Assembly: GCF_946848805.1 (NCBI RefSeq) | Contig: NZ_CAMPFU010000003.1 | Span: 186,001-250,000 of the forward strand | Reading direction: 5' to 3' | DNA: 64,000 nt | Source: Deinococcus sp. Marseille-Q6407 | GTDB taxonomy: Bacteria > Deinococcota > Deinococci > Deinococcales > Deinococcaceae | In this document: piece after piece, positions 25,149-35,879 of the stretch | Numbering within the stretch: the first letter of the stretch is position 1 | Layout of the letters: each line of letters opens with the position of its first letter | Made by a program: the position numbers and the translations under genes | Notes under the pieces: generated by a model | The model's database searches: none | What the model was told of the DNA's origin: nothing | The model's input: the letters and a program-made list of their open reading frames with translations, nothing else

Positions 25149-25213
25149 GCGCCCTGGAAGCGCGGACTCTGGAAGGTCGGCCACAAATGCGAACTCCTTC
25201 ACGGTAAACCCGC

Positions 25214-25219
25214 TAAGCT
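25214..25219 (+). promoter_or_regulatory. -10 box of ftsQ (leaderless)
   Basis: TAAGCT, 6 bases before the ATG at 25226. It gives ftsQA a promoter separate from the murGCB genes. Confidence 0.55.
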
Positions 25220-25225
25220 GACCTT

Positions 25226-27732
<2,507 letters not shown>

Positions 27733-27741
27733 GGGCACAGG

Positions 27742-27775
27742 CCCGGCAGGGGGCAGCAGTTGCCTCCCCGCCGGG
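27742..27775 (+). terminator. Hairpin between ftsA and ftsZ
   Basis: CCCGGC (27742-27747) pairs with GCCGGG (27770-27775), and inside it GGGG with CCCC. It lies 10 bases after the ftsA stop and has no T run. It may reduce read-through into ftsZ. Confidence 0.55.
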
Positions 27776-27788
27776 TGCCTGCCCGCGC

Positions 27789-27794
27789 TACACT
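27789..27794 (+). promoter_or_regulatory. -10 box candidate for ftsZ, with long leader
   Basis: TACACT about 125 bases upstream of the ftsZ ATG. Unlike most genes here ftsZ has a strong AAAGGAG ribosome site and a leader that can fold: CTCTTTTC (27833-27840) with GAAAAGAG (27853-27860). Confidence 0.45.
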
Positions 27795-27919
27795 GCTGAA
27801 AGCTTGAATGCCGCATTCTTCTCAGGGCTCGCCTCTTTTCGCAGGCCACACGGAAAAGAGCCTTACAGCCCACCCCCGGGCGGCCGAAATCCCGCCCGGA
27901 GTTCTCAAAGGAGTCAGAT

Positions 27920-28975
27920 ATGGAAGCTGCCAAAATTCGCGTAATTGGACTGGGTGGAGCCGGCAACAACGCCGTGAACCGCATGATCGAATCGGGCCTG
28001 GACGGCGTGGAGTTCATCGCCGGCAACACCGACGCACAGGTGCTGGCCAAGAACCACGCCGAGGCGCGGATTCAGCTGGGTGACCGCCTGACCCGTGGTC
28101 TCGGCGCCGGCGCCAACCCCGAAGTGGGCGAGCAGGCCGCCATGGAAGACAAGGAACGCATCAAGGAATACCTCGAAGGCACCGACATGCTGTTCATCAC
28201 CGCCGGCATGGGCGGCGGCACCGGCACCGGCTCCGCGCCGGTGGTGGCCGAGATTGCCCGCGAAATGGGCATCCTGAGCGTGGCCATCGTGACCCGTCCC
28301 TTCAAGTTCGAAGGCCCCAAGCGTCAGCGGGTGGCTGAAGAAGGCATCAGCAAGCTGGCCGAGCGGGTGGACGGCATGATCGTGGTCAACAACGAGAAGC
28401 TGCTGACGGCCATCGACAAGAAGGTCTCGTTCCGCGAAGCTTTCCTGATTGCCGACCGGGTGCTGTATTTCGGCGTCAAGGGCATCAGTGACGTGATCAA
28501 CGTGGAAGGCATGATTAACCTCGACTTTGCCGACGTGCGCAACCTGCTGAGCAACTCCGGCACCATCCTGATGGGTATCGGCGCCGGCCGCGGTGACAAG
28601 ATGGTGGAAGAAGCCGCGCTGTCCGCCATTCACTCGCCGCTGCTGGAACGCGGCATCGAGGGTGCCACTCGCATTCTGGTGAACGTGACCGGCTCCTACG
28701 ATCTGAGCATGAACGACGCCAACGAGATTCTAGAGCGCGTGCGCGAAGCCACCGGCCAGGAAGACCCGGACGTACTATTCGGCATCACCCCTGACGAAGC
28801 GGCCGGCGACGAGGTGCGCGTCACCGTGATTGCCACCGGCTTTGACGACATGCCGTTTGAAAGCAGCAGCAGCTTTGACCATATGGTGCGCCCGGTGCGG
28901 ACCGGCAGCTCCTCCAGCTACGACCCCAAGGATTACGACATTCCCGCTTTCCTGCGGAATGTGGGCCGCGACTGA
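27920..28975 (+). CDS. ftsZ: Cell division protein FtsZ
   Basis: Tubulin-like GTPase that forms the division ring. The N-terminal GLGGAGNNAVNRMI, the tubulin signature GGGTGTGSAP, the T7-loop region NLDFADVRNLL and the C-terminal FtsA-binding peptide DYDIPAFLRN are all present. Length 351 is on the short side because the variable linker is brief. ATG with an AAAGGAG site 8 bases upstream. Confidence 0.98.
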   Translation: MEAAKIRVIGLGGAGNNAVNRMIESGLDGVEFIAGNTDAQVLAKNHAEARIQLGDRLTRGLGAGANPEVGEQAAMEDKERIKEYLEGTDMLFITAGMGGGTGTGSAPVVAEIAREMGILSVAIVTRPFKFEGPKRQRVAEEGISKLAERVDGMIVVNNEKLLTAIDKKVSFREAFLIADRVLYFGVKGISDVINVEGMINLDFADVRNLLSNSGTILMGIGAGRGDKMVEEAALSAIHSPLLERGIEGATRILVNVTGSYDLSMNDANEILERVREATGQEDPDVLFGITPDEAAGDEVRVTVIATGFDDMPFESSSSFDHMVRPVRTGSSSSYDPKDYDIPAFLRNVGRD

Positions 28976-28986
28976 ACTGCGCCGCT

Positions 28987-28992
28987 TAGACT
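28987..28992 (+). promoter_or_regulatory. -10 box of the thioredoxin-like gene (leaderless)
   Basis: TAGACT, 6 bases before the ATG at 28999. Confidence 0.6.
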
Positions 28993-28998
28993 GGAGCC

Positions 28999-29484
28999 AT
29001 GACTCCTGACCCTCACTCTCCCCTGCCCTGGCCTGCGGCAGGGGATTTTGTCTGGCGGCCCGAAGACGTGCAGCCGGGCCGGCCCACCTTGCTGATGTTC
29101 TTTCATCTGGAGTGCGCGGCCTGTGTGTCGCGCGGCATTCCTTTTATGAAGCAGCTGCACGCGCAGTACGGCGAACAGGTGAATTTCATCGCGGTGCATA
29201 CCTCGCGGGGGCACCGTCAGCTGCCGCGCGAGGAGATTCTGCCCACGTTGCTGCACTTTGCCGAGAAGTTTGCCCGGCTGCCTTTTCCGGTAGCGCTGGA
29301 CCTGGACGGTTCGCTGGCCGCCGCTTACGCCACCGAGGGCACGCCCCACTGGATCGCCCTGCAGGGCGGCGAGGTGGTGCGCTCGATTTACGGCAGCCAG
29401 GACAACGCCCAGACCCGGCTGGATTACTGGCTGGCCGAAATCACTGAAGCCCAAGGCACTGCCGGGCCCCAGGAGGACCGCTGA
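28999..29484 (+). CDS. Thioredoxin-like (TlpA/AhpC-type) protein
   Basis: A 161-residue thioredoxin-fold protein. The active-site motif is ECAACVSRGIPF (Cys39 and Cys42, CAAC instead of CGPC), followed by NFIAVHTSRG, a long insertion, and the cis-Pro loop EGTPHWIAL. No signal peptide is seen, so it is probably cytoplasmic. It may be a thiol oxidoreductase or peroxide-related protein. Its stop overlaps the next ATG by one base, so both are probably co-translated. Confidence 0.8.
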   Translation: MTPDPHSPLPWPAAGDFVWRPEDVQPGRPTLLMFFHLECAACVSRGIPFMKQLHAQYGEQVNFIAVHTSRGHRQLPREEILPTLLHFAEKFARLPFPVALDLDGSLAAAYATEGTPHWIALQGGEVVRSIYGSQDNAQTRLDYWLAEITEAQGTAGPQEDR

Positions 29485-30479
29485 TGGACCGCCGCCTGAA
29501 CACCCTGTTTTCGCTGACAGCAGCCGACGCTCTGGGCGCCGCCACCGAGTTCAAGACGCCGCAGGCCATCCGGCAGCGCTACGGCGAGACTTTTCACGAC
29601 TATCAGCCGGGCAGCGTGTTCGGCTTCGGGCCGGGCGAGGCCACCGACGACAGCCAGATGACCGCCGCGACCCTGCTGAGCTACCGGCGCGGCGAGGGGC
29701 TGAGCGGCGTGCTGGGCGGCCTGAGTGACTGGCTGAGCACCCGCCCGCCGGACGTGGGCGGCCTGACCCGCAGCGCCCTGGGTTACGGCACCCTGGACGG
29801 TGGCGTGCGGGCCTGGGCCGACAGCGGGTATCAGAGCGCCGGTAACGGCGGCCTGATGAGGATTGCTGCCGTCTGGCTGGCCGGCTTCAGTGGCGAGGAG
29901 CTGAACCGGCAGAGCGTGCTGGTCACCGCCCTGACCCACGCCGACCCGCGCTGCGTGTTCGCCTCGGTGTTCCTGACCGGGCTGCTGGAAGCACTGGCCC
30001 AGGACGAATCGCTGCCACGCGCCGCCGCTTACGGGCTGGCACGGCTGGAGAGAACCGACGCCCGCGCTGTCATGCTGGACGCCGGGCTATTCGGGGTGGA
30101 CAGCCGCGCCGCTTACACGCAGTTCGGAGAACAGAGCCGCTCGGCCCAGCAGCAGGTGCGCGACCGGGTCAACAGTGGCCTGGAAGGCGAATACACCTCG
30201 CAGAGTGGCTACGTGCTGGACACCCTGGAGGCTGCGCTGGCCCATGCCCGCAGCGGCGCGTGGCTGGACTGCACCCAGCTGGCTGTGCTGGCAGGCGACG
30301 ATTCGGACACGGTGGCCTGCGTGACCGGGGCCATCGTGGGAGCGCGGGGGCTGAGTGTGCCGGAGCATCTGCTGCCGCCGCTCAGACTGGGCCACTCCTG
30401 GCCCAGCTGGGAGCGGGGGTGGCTCTGCAGCGAGCATTACCCGGCGCTGCTGACTGCGGCGATTGCCGGCGCTCAGTAA
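29484..30479 (+). CDS. ADP-ribosylglycohydrolase family protein
   Basis: Likely removes ADP-ribose from a protein, nucleic acid or small molecule. It shows both metal sites of the DraG/ARH family: ATDDSQMT (about residues 53-60) and GDDSDTVACVTGAIVGA (about 271-287), plus the family motifs GAATEFK and NGGLMRIAAVWL. Length 331 is normal. It follows the thioredoxin-like gene directly. No matching ADP-ribosyltransferase is seen nearby, so the substrate is unknown. Confidence 0.9.
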   Translation: MDRRLNTLFSLTAADALGAATEFKTPQAIRQRYGETFHDYQPGSVFGFGPGEATDDSQMTAATLLSYRRGEGLSGVLGGLSDWLSTRPPDVGGLTRSALGYGTLDGGVRAWADSGYQSAGNGGLMRIAAVWLAGFSGEELNRQSVLVTALTHADPRCVFASVFLTGLLEALAQDESLPRAAAYGLARLERTDARAVMLDAGLFGVDSRAAYTQFGEQSRSAQQQVRDRVNSGLEGEYTSQSGYVLDTLEAALAHARSGAWLDCTQLAVLAGDDSDTVACVTGAIVGARGLSVPEHLLPPLRLGHSWPSWERGWLCSEHYPALLTAAIAGAQ

Positions 30480-30557
30480 GGTCAAAGCACAGAGCGCTGG
30501 CTTCTTCAGCGGGACGCGTCCACCAGCCGAGGCTGGCACGCCCCCGCCTTCTGCGGC

Positions 30558-32909
30558 TCAGACGGAGCTGCCGTCCTCGGCGAACTCCGCCTGGGCACTG
30601 CGTTCGCCGGGCAGTTTCTCATACACACCGTCTTCGCGCAGGTACCAGGAACCGCGCTGGTCGTGCAGCTCAGTGTCCATAATCTCCAGAAACTCTTCCC
30701 GCAGCGCCGGCACCAGCACCGGCGCCAGCACCTCCACCCGGCGGTCCAGGTTACGGCTCATCCAGTCGGCGCTGCCGAAATACACTTCCGGTTCGCCGCC
30801 GTTGCCGAAAGCATAGATGCGCGAGTGTTCCAGAAAGCGGCCCAGCAGGCTGCGAATCTCGATATTCTCGCTGAGGCCCTCCACACCAGGGCGCAAGCAG
30901 CACACCCCGCGAATCACCATCCGGATGCGCACCCCGGCCTGTGAAGCGCGGTACAGCGCCTCGATCATGGCCGGGTCGGTCAGCTGGTTGCACTTGCCGG
31001 TAAACCAGGCATCATGGCCCTGGCGGGCGAACTCGGCCTCGCGCTCCAGCCGCTCGATCATGCCGTCGCGGGCGTACTGCGGGGCCACCAGCATGCGCTG
31101 ATAGTCGGCCTCGGCGTAACCGGTCAGGTGGTTGAACAGCTCGGTGGCGTCGGCGCCCAAGGTGGGATCGGCGGTCAGCAGGCTGAGGTCGGTGTACAGC
31201 CGCGCCGTTTTGGCGTTGTAATTGCCGGTGCCGATATGCACGTAGCGCCGCAGGCCACCGGCCTCGCGCCGCACCACCAGCGTCACCTTGGCGTGGGTCT
31301 TGAGCCCGGCCACACCGTGCACCACGTGGGCGCCGGCCCGCTCCAGCTGCTTGGCCCAGGAAATGTTGCGCTGCTCGTCAAAGCGGGCTTTCAGCTCAAT
31401 AAAGGCCACCACCTGCTTGCCGCTTTCGGCCGCCGAGCGCAGCGCGCCCAGCAGCCGGTGGTCGTCACCGGTGCGGTACAGAATCTGCTTGATCGCCAGC
31501 ACGTCCGGGTCGGCGGCGGCCTCTTCCAGAAAATCCAGCACCTGCCCGAACGAATCGTAAGGATGGTGCAGCAGGATGTCGCGCCGGCGCAGCACGTCGA
31601 AAATACTCTCGTCGTCGTCCCGGCCATAAGTGTGCAGGTGCGGCTGGTGTGGCTCGAAGCTCAGCGCCGGGCAATCCACCGGAAGCCCCATAAAGTCGCC
31701 GGTGCCTAGCGGCCCCTGCAACTGAAACACGTCCTTGGGCGAGATGCTCATGCGTTCCTGCAGGTAGCCCAGCAGTTTCTGGGGCATGTCCTGGGTCACT
31801 TCCAGCCGCACCGGGTCGCCAAAGCGGCGGCGGCGCAGGCCGTCTTCCACGGTGGCCAGCAGGTCTTCGGCCTCGTCCTCATCAAAGTCGAAATCGGTGT
31901 TGCGGGTGACCCGGAACAGATAGGCCGCCCTGACCTGGCGCCCCTTGAACAGCTCGCCCATGTGAGCGGCCATCACATCTTCCAGCAGCATCAGCCGCCC
32001 GCCGATGGTCACGATTCTAGGCAGCACGCCCACCGGCACTTTGACGCGGGCAAAGTCGGGTTCTTTTTTCTTCTTGCCTTCCAGCAGCACGCCCAGGTTC
32101 AGGCTGAGGTTGCTGATATAGGGAAAAGGATGGCTGGGGTCCACCACCAGTGGGGTCAGCACCGGCTGAATCTGGTCGAGGTAATGCCGGCGCACTTCCT
32201 CGCGGGCAGCGGCGTCCAGCTCATCCATCCGCCAGATTTTGATGCCCTCGCTTTGCAGCTGGCCCAGCACCCGGCGGGTCACCCCTTCTACCCGGGTCAT
32301 CATGGTGTGGGTCTGCTCGCGCACCAGCTTGAGCACCTCGCGGGGCAGCAGGCCGTCCAAGCTGGGCGTCTGCACGCCGGCGGCAATCTGCTGGTGAATC
32401 CCGGCCACCCGCACCATAAAGAACTCGTCGAGGTTGCTGCCACAGATGGCGGTGAATTTCAGCCGCTCCAGCAGCGGGTTGCGCTCGTCGCAGGCTTCGG
32501 CCAGCACCCGCTCATTGAACGACAACCACGACATTTCACGGTTCAGAAAGCGGCTGCCGGGGTTGCCCACTGTGCTGAAGGTCTCGCGCAGGGGCCGCTC
32601 GGCCGCAGCGGGTGCCTGATCAGCGGCCGCTTCCGCCGCAGCCGGTCTGGCTGCTTTGGCAGCTTTGTCCAGGTTCTTCTCAGCAGTCGCCGGCATAGCA
32701 GCTGCTCTGAGGCTGGCCTTCCCTGGCCGCGCTGTTTTGGCGCTGGCAGCCGGAGCTTGGGGCGTCTTTGCGGCAGTCCGACGGCGGGAAGCCGCTTTGC
32801 TGGGCTTGGATTTGGCGGCGGCCTTGGCTACAGGCTTAGAAACAGACTTGGCGGCAGTTTTGTCCGCAGTCTTGGCTGCCGCTTTGGCGGTGGATTTGGC
32901 TTTGGTCAT
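30558..32909 (-). CDS. ppk1: Polyphosphate kinase 1 with Lys/Ala-rich N-terminal tail
   Basis: Reversibly makes polyphosphate from ATP. After a tail of about 108 residues the PPK1 core begins (RFLNREMSWLSFNERV), with ICGSNLDEFFMVRVAG, HPFPYISNLSLNLG, HHPYDSF, the catalytic-His segment LKTHAKVTLVVRRE and IGTGNYNAKTARLYTD. The C-terminus has SADWMSRNLDRRVE. Total 783 residues. The start ATG 32909 has GAGGT upstream; the longer frame is not supported. The tail is low-complexity Lys/Ala/Pro/Thr (KAAAK repeats), like histone H1 tails. A Pho-box-like repeat lies 65 bases upstream. Confidence 0.96.
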   Translation of the reverse strand: MTKAKSTAKAAAKTADKTAAKSVSKPVAKAAAKSKPSKAASRRRTAAKTPQAPAASAKTARPGKASLRAAAMPATAEKNLDKAAKAARPAAAEAAADQAPAAAERPLRETFSTVGNPGSRFLNREMSWLSFNERVLAEACDERNPLLERLKFTAICGSNLDEFFMVRVAGIHQQIAAGVQTPSLDGLLPREVLKLVREQTHTMMTRVEGVTRRVLGQLQSEGIKIWRMDELDAAAREEVRRHYLDQIQPVLTPLVVDPSHPFPYISNLSLNLGVLLEGKKKKEPDFARVKVPVGVLPRIVTIGGRLMLLEDVMAAHMGELFKGRQVRAAYLFRVTRNTDFDFDEDEAEDLLATVEDGLRRRRFGDPVRLEVTQDMPQKLLGYLQERMSISPKDVFQLQGPLGTGDFMGLPVDCPALSFEPHQPHLHTYGRDDDESIFDVLRRRDILLHHPYDSFGQVLDFLEEAAADPDVLAIKQILYRTGDDHRLLGALRSAAESGKQVVAFIELKARFDEQRNISWAKQLERAGAHVVHGVAGLKTHAKVTLVVRREAGGLRRYVHIGTGNYNAKTARLYTDLSLLTADPTLGADATELFNHLTGYAEADYQRMLVAPQYARDGMIERLEREAEFARQGHDAWFTGKCNQLTDPAMIEALYRASQAGVRIRMVIRGVCCLRPGVEGLSENIEIRSLLGRFLEHSRIYAFGNGGEPEVYFGSADWMSRNLDRRVEVLAPVLVPALREEFLEIMDTELHDQRGSWYLREDGVYEKLPGERSAQAEFAEDGSSV

Positions 32910-32973
32910 GGTTACCTCGCTGTGACAGGAACGGAAAAAGGAATAAGCCGACAGAGTGTCACGATTAGAGCGG

Positions 32974-32995
32974 AGTGCCGTCACCGGTATGTCAA
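32974..32995 (-). promoter_or_regulatory. Pho-box-like direct repeat upstream of ppk1
   Basis: On the minus strand TTGACATACCG (32985-32995) is followed directly by GTGACGGCACT (32974-32984): two TGAC cores 11 bases apart, as in PhoB/PhoP boxes. The first repeat closely matches that upstream of phoU. A possible TCTAAT -10 (32964-32969) follows. Confidence 0.4.
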
Positions 32996-33092
32996 GGATA
33001 GGTCAGGCTGCACAGTTCAGGCCGCCTGCCGGCTGTCACCGCCGCCGGACCGCCGGGGCCGCGCCGGAGGCCGTAACCCGCCATAAAGAGAA

Positions 33093-33139
33093 GCCCGGCC
33101 ACTGGCGGCGGCTGTTTTGCCTGCTACCAGTGACCGGGC
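33093..33139 (-). terminator. Hairpin after fabF
   Basis: GCCCGGCCACTGG (33093-33105) pairs with CCAGTGACCGGGC (33127-33139) except one position. It lies about 70 bases past the fabF stop and has no T run. Confidence 0.5.
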
Positions 33140-33158
33140 CGGGGCGGCGCCGCGCTGT

Positions 33159-33188
33159 TCTGTGGGGTGCTGATCTGTGGGGTGCTGC
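33159..33188. repeat. Two tandem copies of a 15-base unit
   Basis: TCTGTGGGGTGCTG followed by A (first copy) or C (second copy). It lies in non-coding DNA between fabF and its hairpin. Confidence 0.7.
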
Positions 33189-33209
33189 GCCGCGCCGTGG
33201 GTTTCCGGT

Positions 33210-34448
33210 TTAGACGCGGCCCAGCAGCAACGCAGCGTTCTGCCCCCCGAAGGCGAAGGAGTTGCTCAGGGCGTACTGCACCTGCTGCTCGCGGGCGCCT
33301 TCCGGGATGTAGTCCAGGTCGCACTCGGGGTCGGGGTGGGTCAGGTTGATGGTGGGCGGCAAAATGCCGTCTTGCAGCGCCTGGGCCACCGCAATGGCTT
33401 CCACGGCGCCGGCCGCACCCAGCAGGTGCCCGGTCATGGATTTGGTGGAGCTGACCGCCAGCCGGGAGGCGTGGTCACCGAACACATGCTTGATGGCCTG
33501 GGTTTCGTGCAGGTCGTTGGCCGGGGTGGAGGTGCCGTGCGCGTTGATGTAGCCCACCTGCTCGGGGTTGATGCCAGCGGTGCGCAGCGCCATCCGCATT
33601 GCCAGCTGCGCGCCGGCGCCTTCGGGAGCGGGCATGGTGATGTGGTAGGCATCGGCGCTGACGCCAAAGCCCAGAATCTCGGCATAGATGTGGGCGCCGC
33701 GCTTCCTGGCCATTTCGTACTCTTCCAGCATCACCACGCCGGCGCCCTCACCCATCACGAAGCCGTCGCGCTCGGCGTCGAAAGGCCGGCTGGCGGCCTG
33801 CGGGTCGTCGTTACGGGTGCTGAGGGCTTTCATGTTGGAAAAGCCGCCCATCGCTAGCGGGACGATGCTGGCTTCGGTGCCGCCGGCGAACATCCGGTCG
33901 GCCAGGCCCAGCTGAATGTAGCGGGCCGCCTCGCCGATAGAGCCGGTGCCGGTGGCGCAGGCGGTCACCACGGTAGAGCTGGGGCCAGTGGCACCGTAGC
34001 GCATGGCAACGTGGCCGGTACTCATGTTGGCGATCATCATCGGGATGAACATCGGGCTGATACGCCCGGCCCCACGCTCAATATTGACCCGGGCCTGCGC
34101 CTCGAAAGTCTCCATGCCGCCAATACCGCTGCCAACCAGGGTGCCGGTGCGCTCGCCGGCCACCTCTTCACGGGTCAGGCCGCTGTCTGCCAGGGCCAGG
34201 TCGGCCGCCACCAGCGCAAATTGCACCACCCGGTCCAGGCGGCGGGCTTCCTTGGCATCCAGCCACTGCGACAGGTCGTCTTTGACCTCGCCGGCAATCC
34301 GGCTGGCAATGGTGCTGGGATCAAAGCGGGTAATTGGCCCGGTGCCGCTGACCCCGGCCCGCTGGGCCTGGGCAAAAGCGTCCTTGCCGGTGCCGATGGG
34401 CGTCACAGGGCCCAGGCCGGTGATCACTACGCGTTTCAGTTCGGTCAT
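33210..34448 (-). CDS. fabF: Beta-ketoacyl-ACP synthase II
   Basis: Elongating condensing enzyme of type II fatty acid synthesis. Catalytic Cys (about 163) in TACATGTGSIG and two His in NAHGTST and SMTGHLLGAAG form the KAS I/II triad. Length 412. The start ATG 34448 has an AAGGAGCG site; the frame reaching 34643 reads only leader DNA. It is the last gene of the fab cluster, separated from acpP by 270 bases that contain a perfect hairpin. Confidence 0.97.
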   Translation of the reverse strand: MTELKRVVITGLGPVTPIGTGKDAFAQAQRAGVSGTGPITRFDPSTIASRIAGEVKDDLSQWLDAKEARRLDRVVQFALVAADLALADSGLTREEVAGERTGTLVGSGIGGMETFEAQARVNIERGAGRISPMFIPMMIANMSTGHVAMRYGATGPSSTVVTACATGTGSIGEAARYIQLGLADRMFAGGTEASIVPLAMGGFSNMKALSTRNDDPQAASRPFDAERDGFVMGEGAGVVMLEEYEMARKRGAHIYAEILGFGVSADAYHITMPAPEGAGAQLAMRMALRTAGINPEQVGYINAHGTSTPANDLHETQAIKHVFGDHASRLAVSSTKSMTGHLLGAAGAVEAIAVAQALQDGILPPTINLTHPDPECDLDYIPEGAREQQVQYALSNSFAFGGQNAALLLGRV

Positions 34449-34578
34449 GGTTTCGCTCCTTGAGAAAATGAAGGGAAGCGGCCGGCCCGGCGGGGCAGGA
34501 GGAGGCAGGGAAGTTCCGGCCGCATGCAAAAAAGGGCGGTAAAGCAGCAACGGCGCAGGCCGCCAGCAACAGGTAGCA

Positions 34579-34616
34579 GAAGTGACAGAGCACCCCGGGC
34601 GGGCGTCTGTCACTTC
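34579..34616 (-). promoter_or_regulatory. Perfect hairpin between acpP and fabF
   Basis: An 11-bp perfect inverted repeat GAAGTGACAGA/TCTGTCACTTC (34579-34589 and 34606-34616) with a G/C-rich 16-base loop. It lacks a clear T run. It may be a partial terminator or an mRNA stabiliser that sets the acpP:fabF ratio. Confidence 0.45.
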
Positions 34617-34718
34617 CGGCCCCCGCCTGTCGCTGCTGGACATGAACGTGGCTGACGTGGTTCAGGAACCGGGAGCGGCAGGAAAATCCCGTCCCGCCCT
34701 CGCCGGTCAGGTCAGGCT

Positions 34719-34949
34719 TTACTGGTGCTGTTCGACGTAATCCACAGCCGCCTGAACGGTGCGGATATCTTCGGCGTCTTCATCGCTGATGGTCAGGCCG
34801 AACTTGTCTTCCAGACCCATCACCAGCTCCACGATTTCCAGGCTGTCGGCGCCCAGGTCTTCCACGAAGCGGGCTTCGGGAGTCACCTGATCGGCTTCGG
34901 CACCCAGTTTCTCTACGATCACTTCTTTTACATCATCAAAAATCGCCAT
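34719..34949 (-). CDS. acpP: Acyl carrier protein
   Basis: A 76-residue acidic carrier of growing acyl chains. The phosphopantetheine site is the Ser of [12 protein letters not shown] (about residue 36). The ATG has an AGGAGG site. It lies between fabG and fabF as usual in type II clusters. Confidence 0.98.
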   Translation of the reverse strand: MAIFDDVKEVIVEKLGAEADQVTPEARFVEDLGADSLEIVELVMGLEDKFGLTISDEDAEDIRTVQAAVDYVEQHQ

Positions 34950-35069
34950 GTTTCTACCTCCTACTTTCTGAAATCCAGCCCAGTGTAGCGGATTCGGGTG
35001 AATGCGGCCCGCAAGTACGGACGCGGTTTAAAGGAAGGGCGGAGACCCCAGCCCCGGCGCCCAGCACGG

Positions 35070-35837
35070 TCAGTGCGGGTTCATGCCGCCGTCCACGCCG
35101 ATGGTCTGCCCGGAGATGTAGCCGGCCGCGTCAGAGGCCAAGAAGGCCACCAGCGCCGCGACCTCCTCAGGGCGGCCCATCCGGCCCAGGGGAATATTCT
35201 TCTCGTACTCGGCGCGCAGATCGGCGCCCAGGTCGGCCGTCATGTCCGACTCGATAAAGCCTGGCGCCACCGCATTGACGGTGATGCCACGCCCGCCGTA
35301 TTCCTTGGCGAGCGCTTTGGTTAGGCCGATCAGGCCGGCCTTGCTGGCGACATAGTTGGCCTGGCCGGGGTTACCGCTCAGCGCCACCACGCTGGAAATG
35401 TTGATGATGCGCCCCGAGCGGGCCCGCATCATGTGCTTGATGGCAGCGCGGCTGGCCGCAAAAGCGCTGCTCAGGTTGGTTTGCAGCACGGTGTTCCAGT
35501 CCTCGTCGCGCATGCGGACCGCCAGGCCGTCGCGGGTGACGCCAGCGTTGTTGACCAGCACGTCCAGGCCACCCAGCGCCTTGATCACGTTTTCCACCAG
35601 CTGCGTGGCCCCGGCGGGCTCCGACAGATCAGCGCCGAAGACCTCGGCTGCGCCGCCGGCGCTGCGGATTTCGGCAGCCACCGCCTCGGCCTGTTCCTGG
35701 CCGCGCCCGTAGTGCACGGCCACGGTAAAGCCGTCCTGGGCCAGTTTCAGGGCCATCGCCCGGCCCAGGCCACGGCTGGAACCGGTGACCAGGGCAATTT
35801 TTCTCTGCTGCTGTTGCTGCTCTTGCTGTTCAGACAT
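35070..35837 (-). CDS. fabG: 3-oxoacyl-ACP reductase
   Basis: NADPH-dependent reductase of fatty acid synthesis, SDR family. Cofactor motif [12 protein letters not shown], and the catalytic Ser-Tyr-Lys (NISSVV and YVASKAG). C-terminal SGQTIGVDGGM is typical. Length 255. A Gln-rich stretch (SEQQEQQQQQRK) precedes the domain. ATG is preferred over the adjacent GTG because AGGAGG is then 4 bases away. Confidence 0.96.
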   Translation of the reverse strand: MSEQQEQQQQQRKIALVTGSSRGLGRAMALKLAQDGFTVAVHYGRGQEQAEAVAAEIRSAGGAAEVFGADLSEPAGATQLVENVIKALGGLDVLVNNAGVTRDGLAVRMRDEDWNTVLQTNLSSAFAASRAAIKHMMRARSGRIINISSVVALSGNPGQANYVASKAGLIGLTKALAKEYGGRGITVNAVAPGFIESDMTADLGADLRAEYEKNIPLGRMGRPEEVAALVAFLASDAAGYISGQTIGVDGGMNPH

Positions 35838-35879
35838 CACGCCTCCTCTTCCCGTTCTTGTAGGGAGTGAATTGGGAAC

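Larger units (their letters stand above)
32910..33209. other. Gap between fabF and ppk1 with regulatory sequence
   Basis: About 300 bases. Next to ppk1 lie two 11-bp TGAC repeats and a TCTAAT box. In the middle no gene is seen. Near fabF lie a long hairpin (33093-33139) and a tandem pair of a 15-base unit, TCTGTGGGGTGCTG plus A or C (33159-33188). Confidence 0.55.

Noticed and set aside
33177..33857. Plus-strand frame opposite fabF
   Set aside because: Antisense shadow of fabF, with Gly/Gln/His-rich composition and no motifs.
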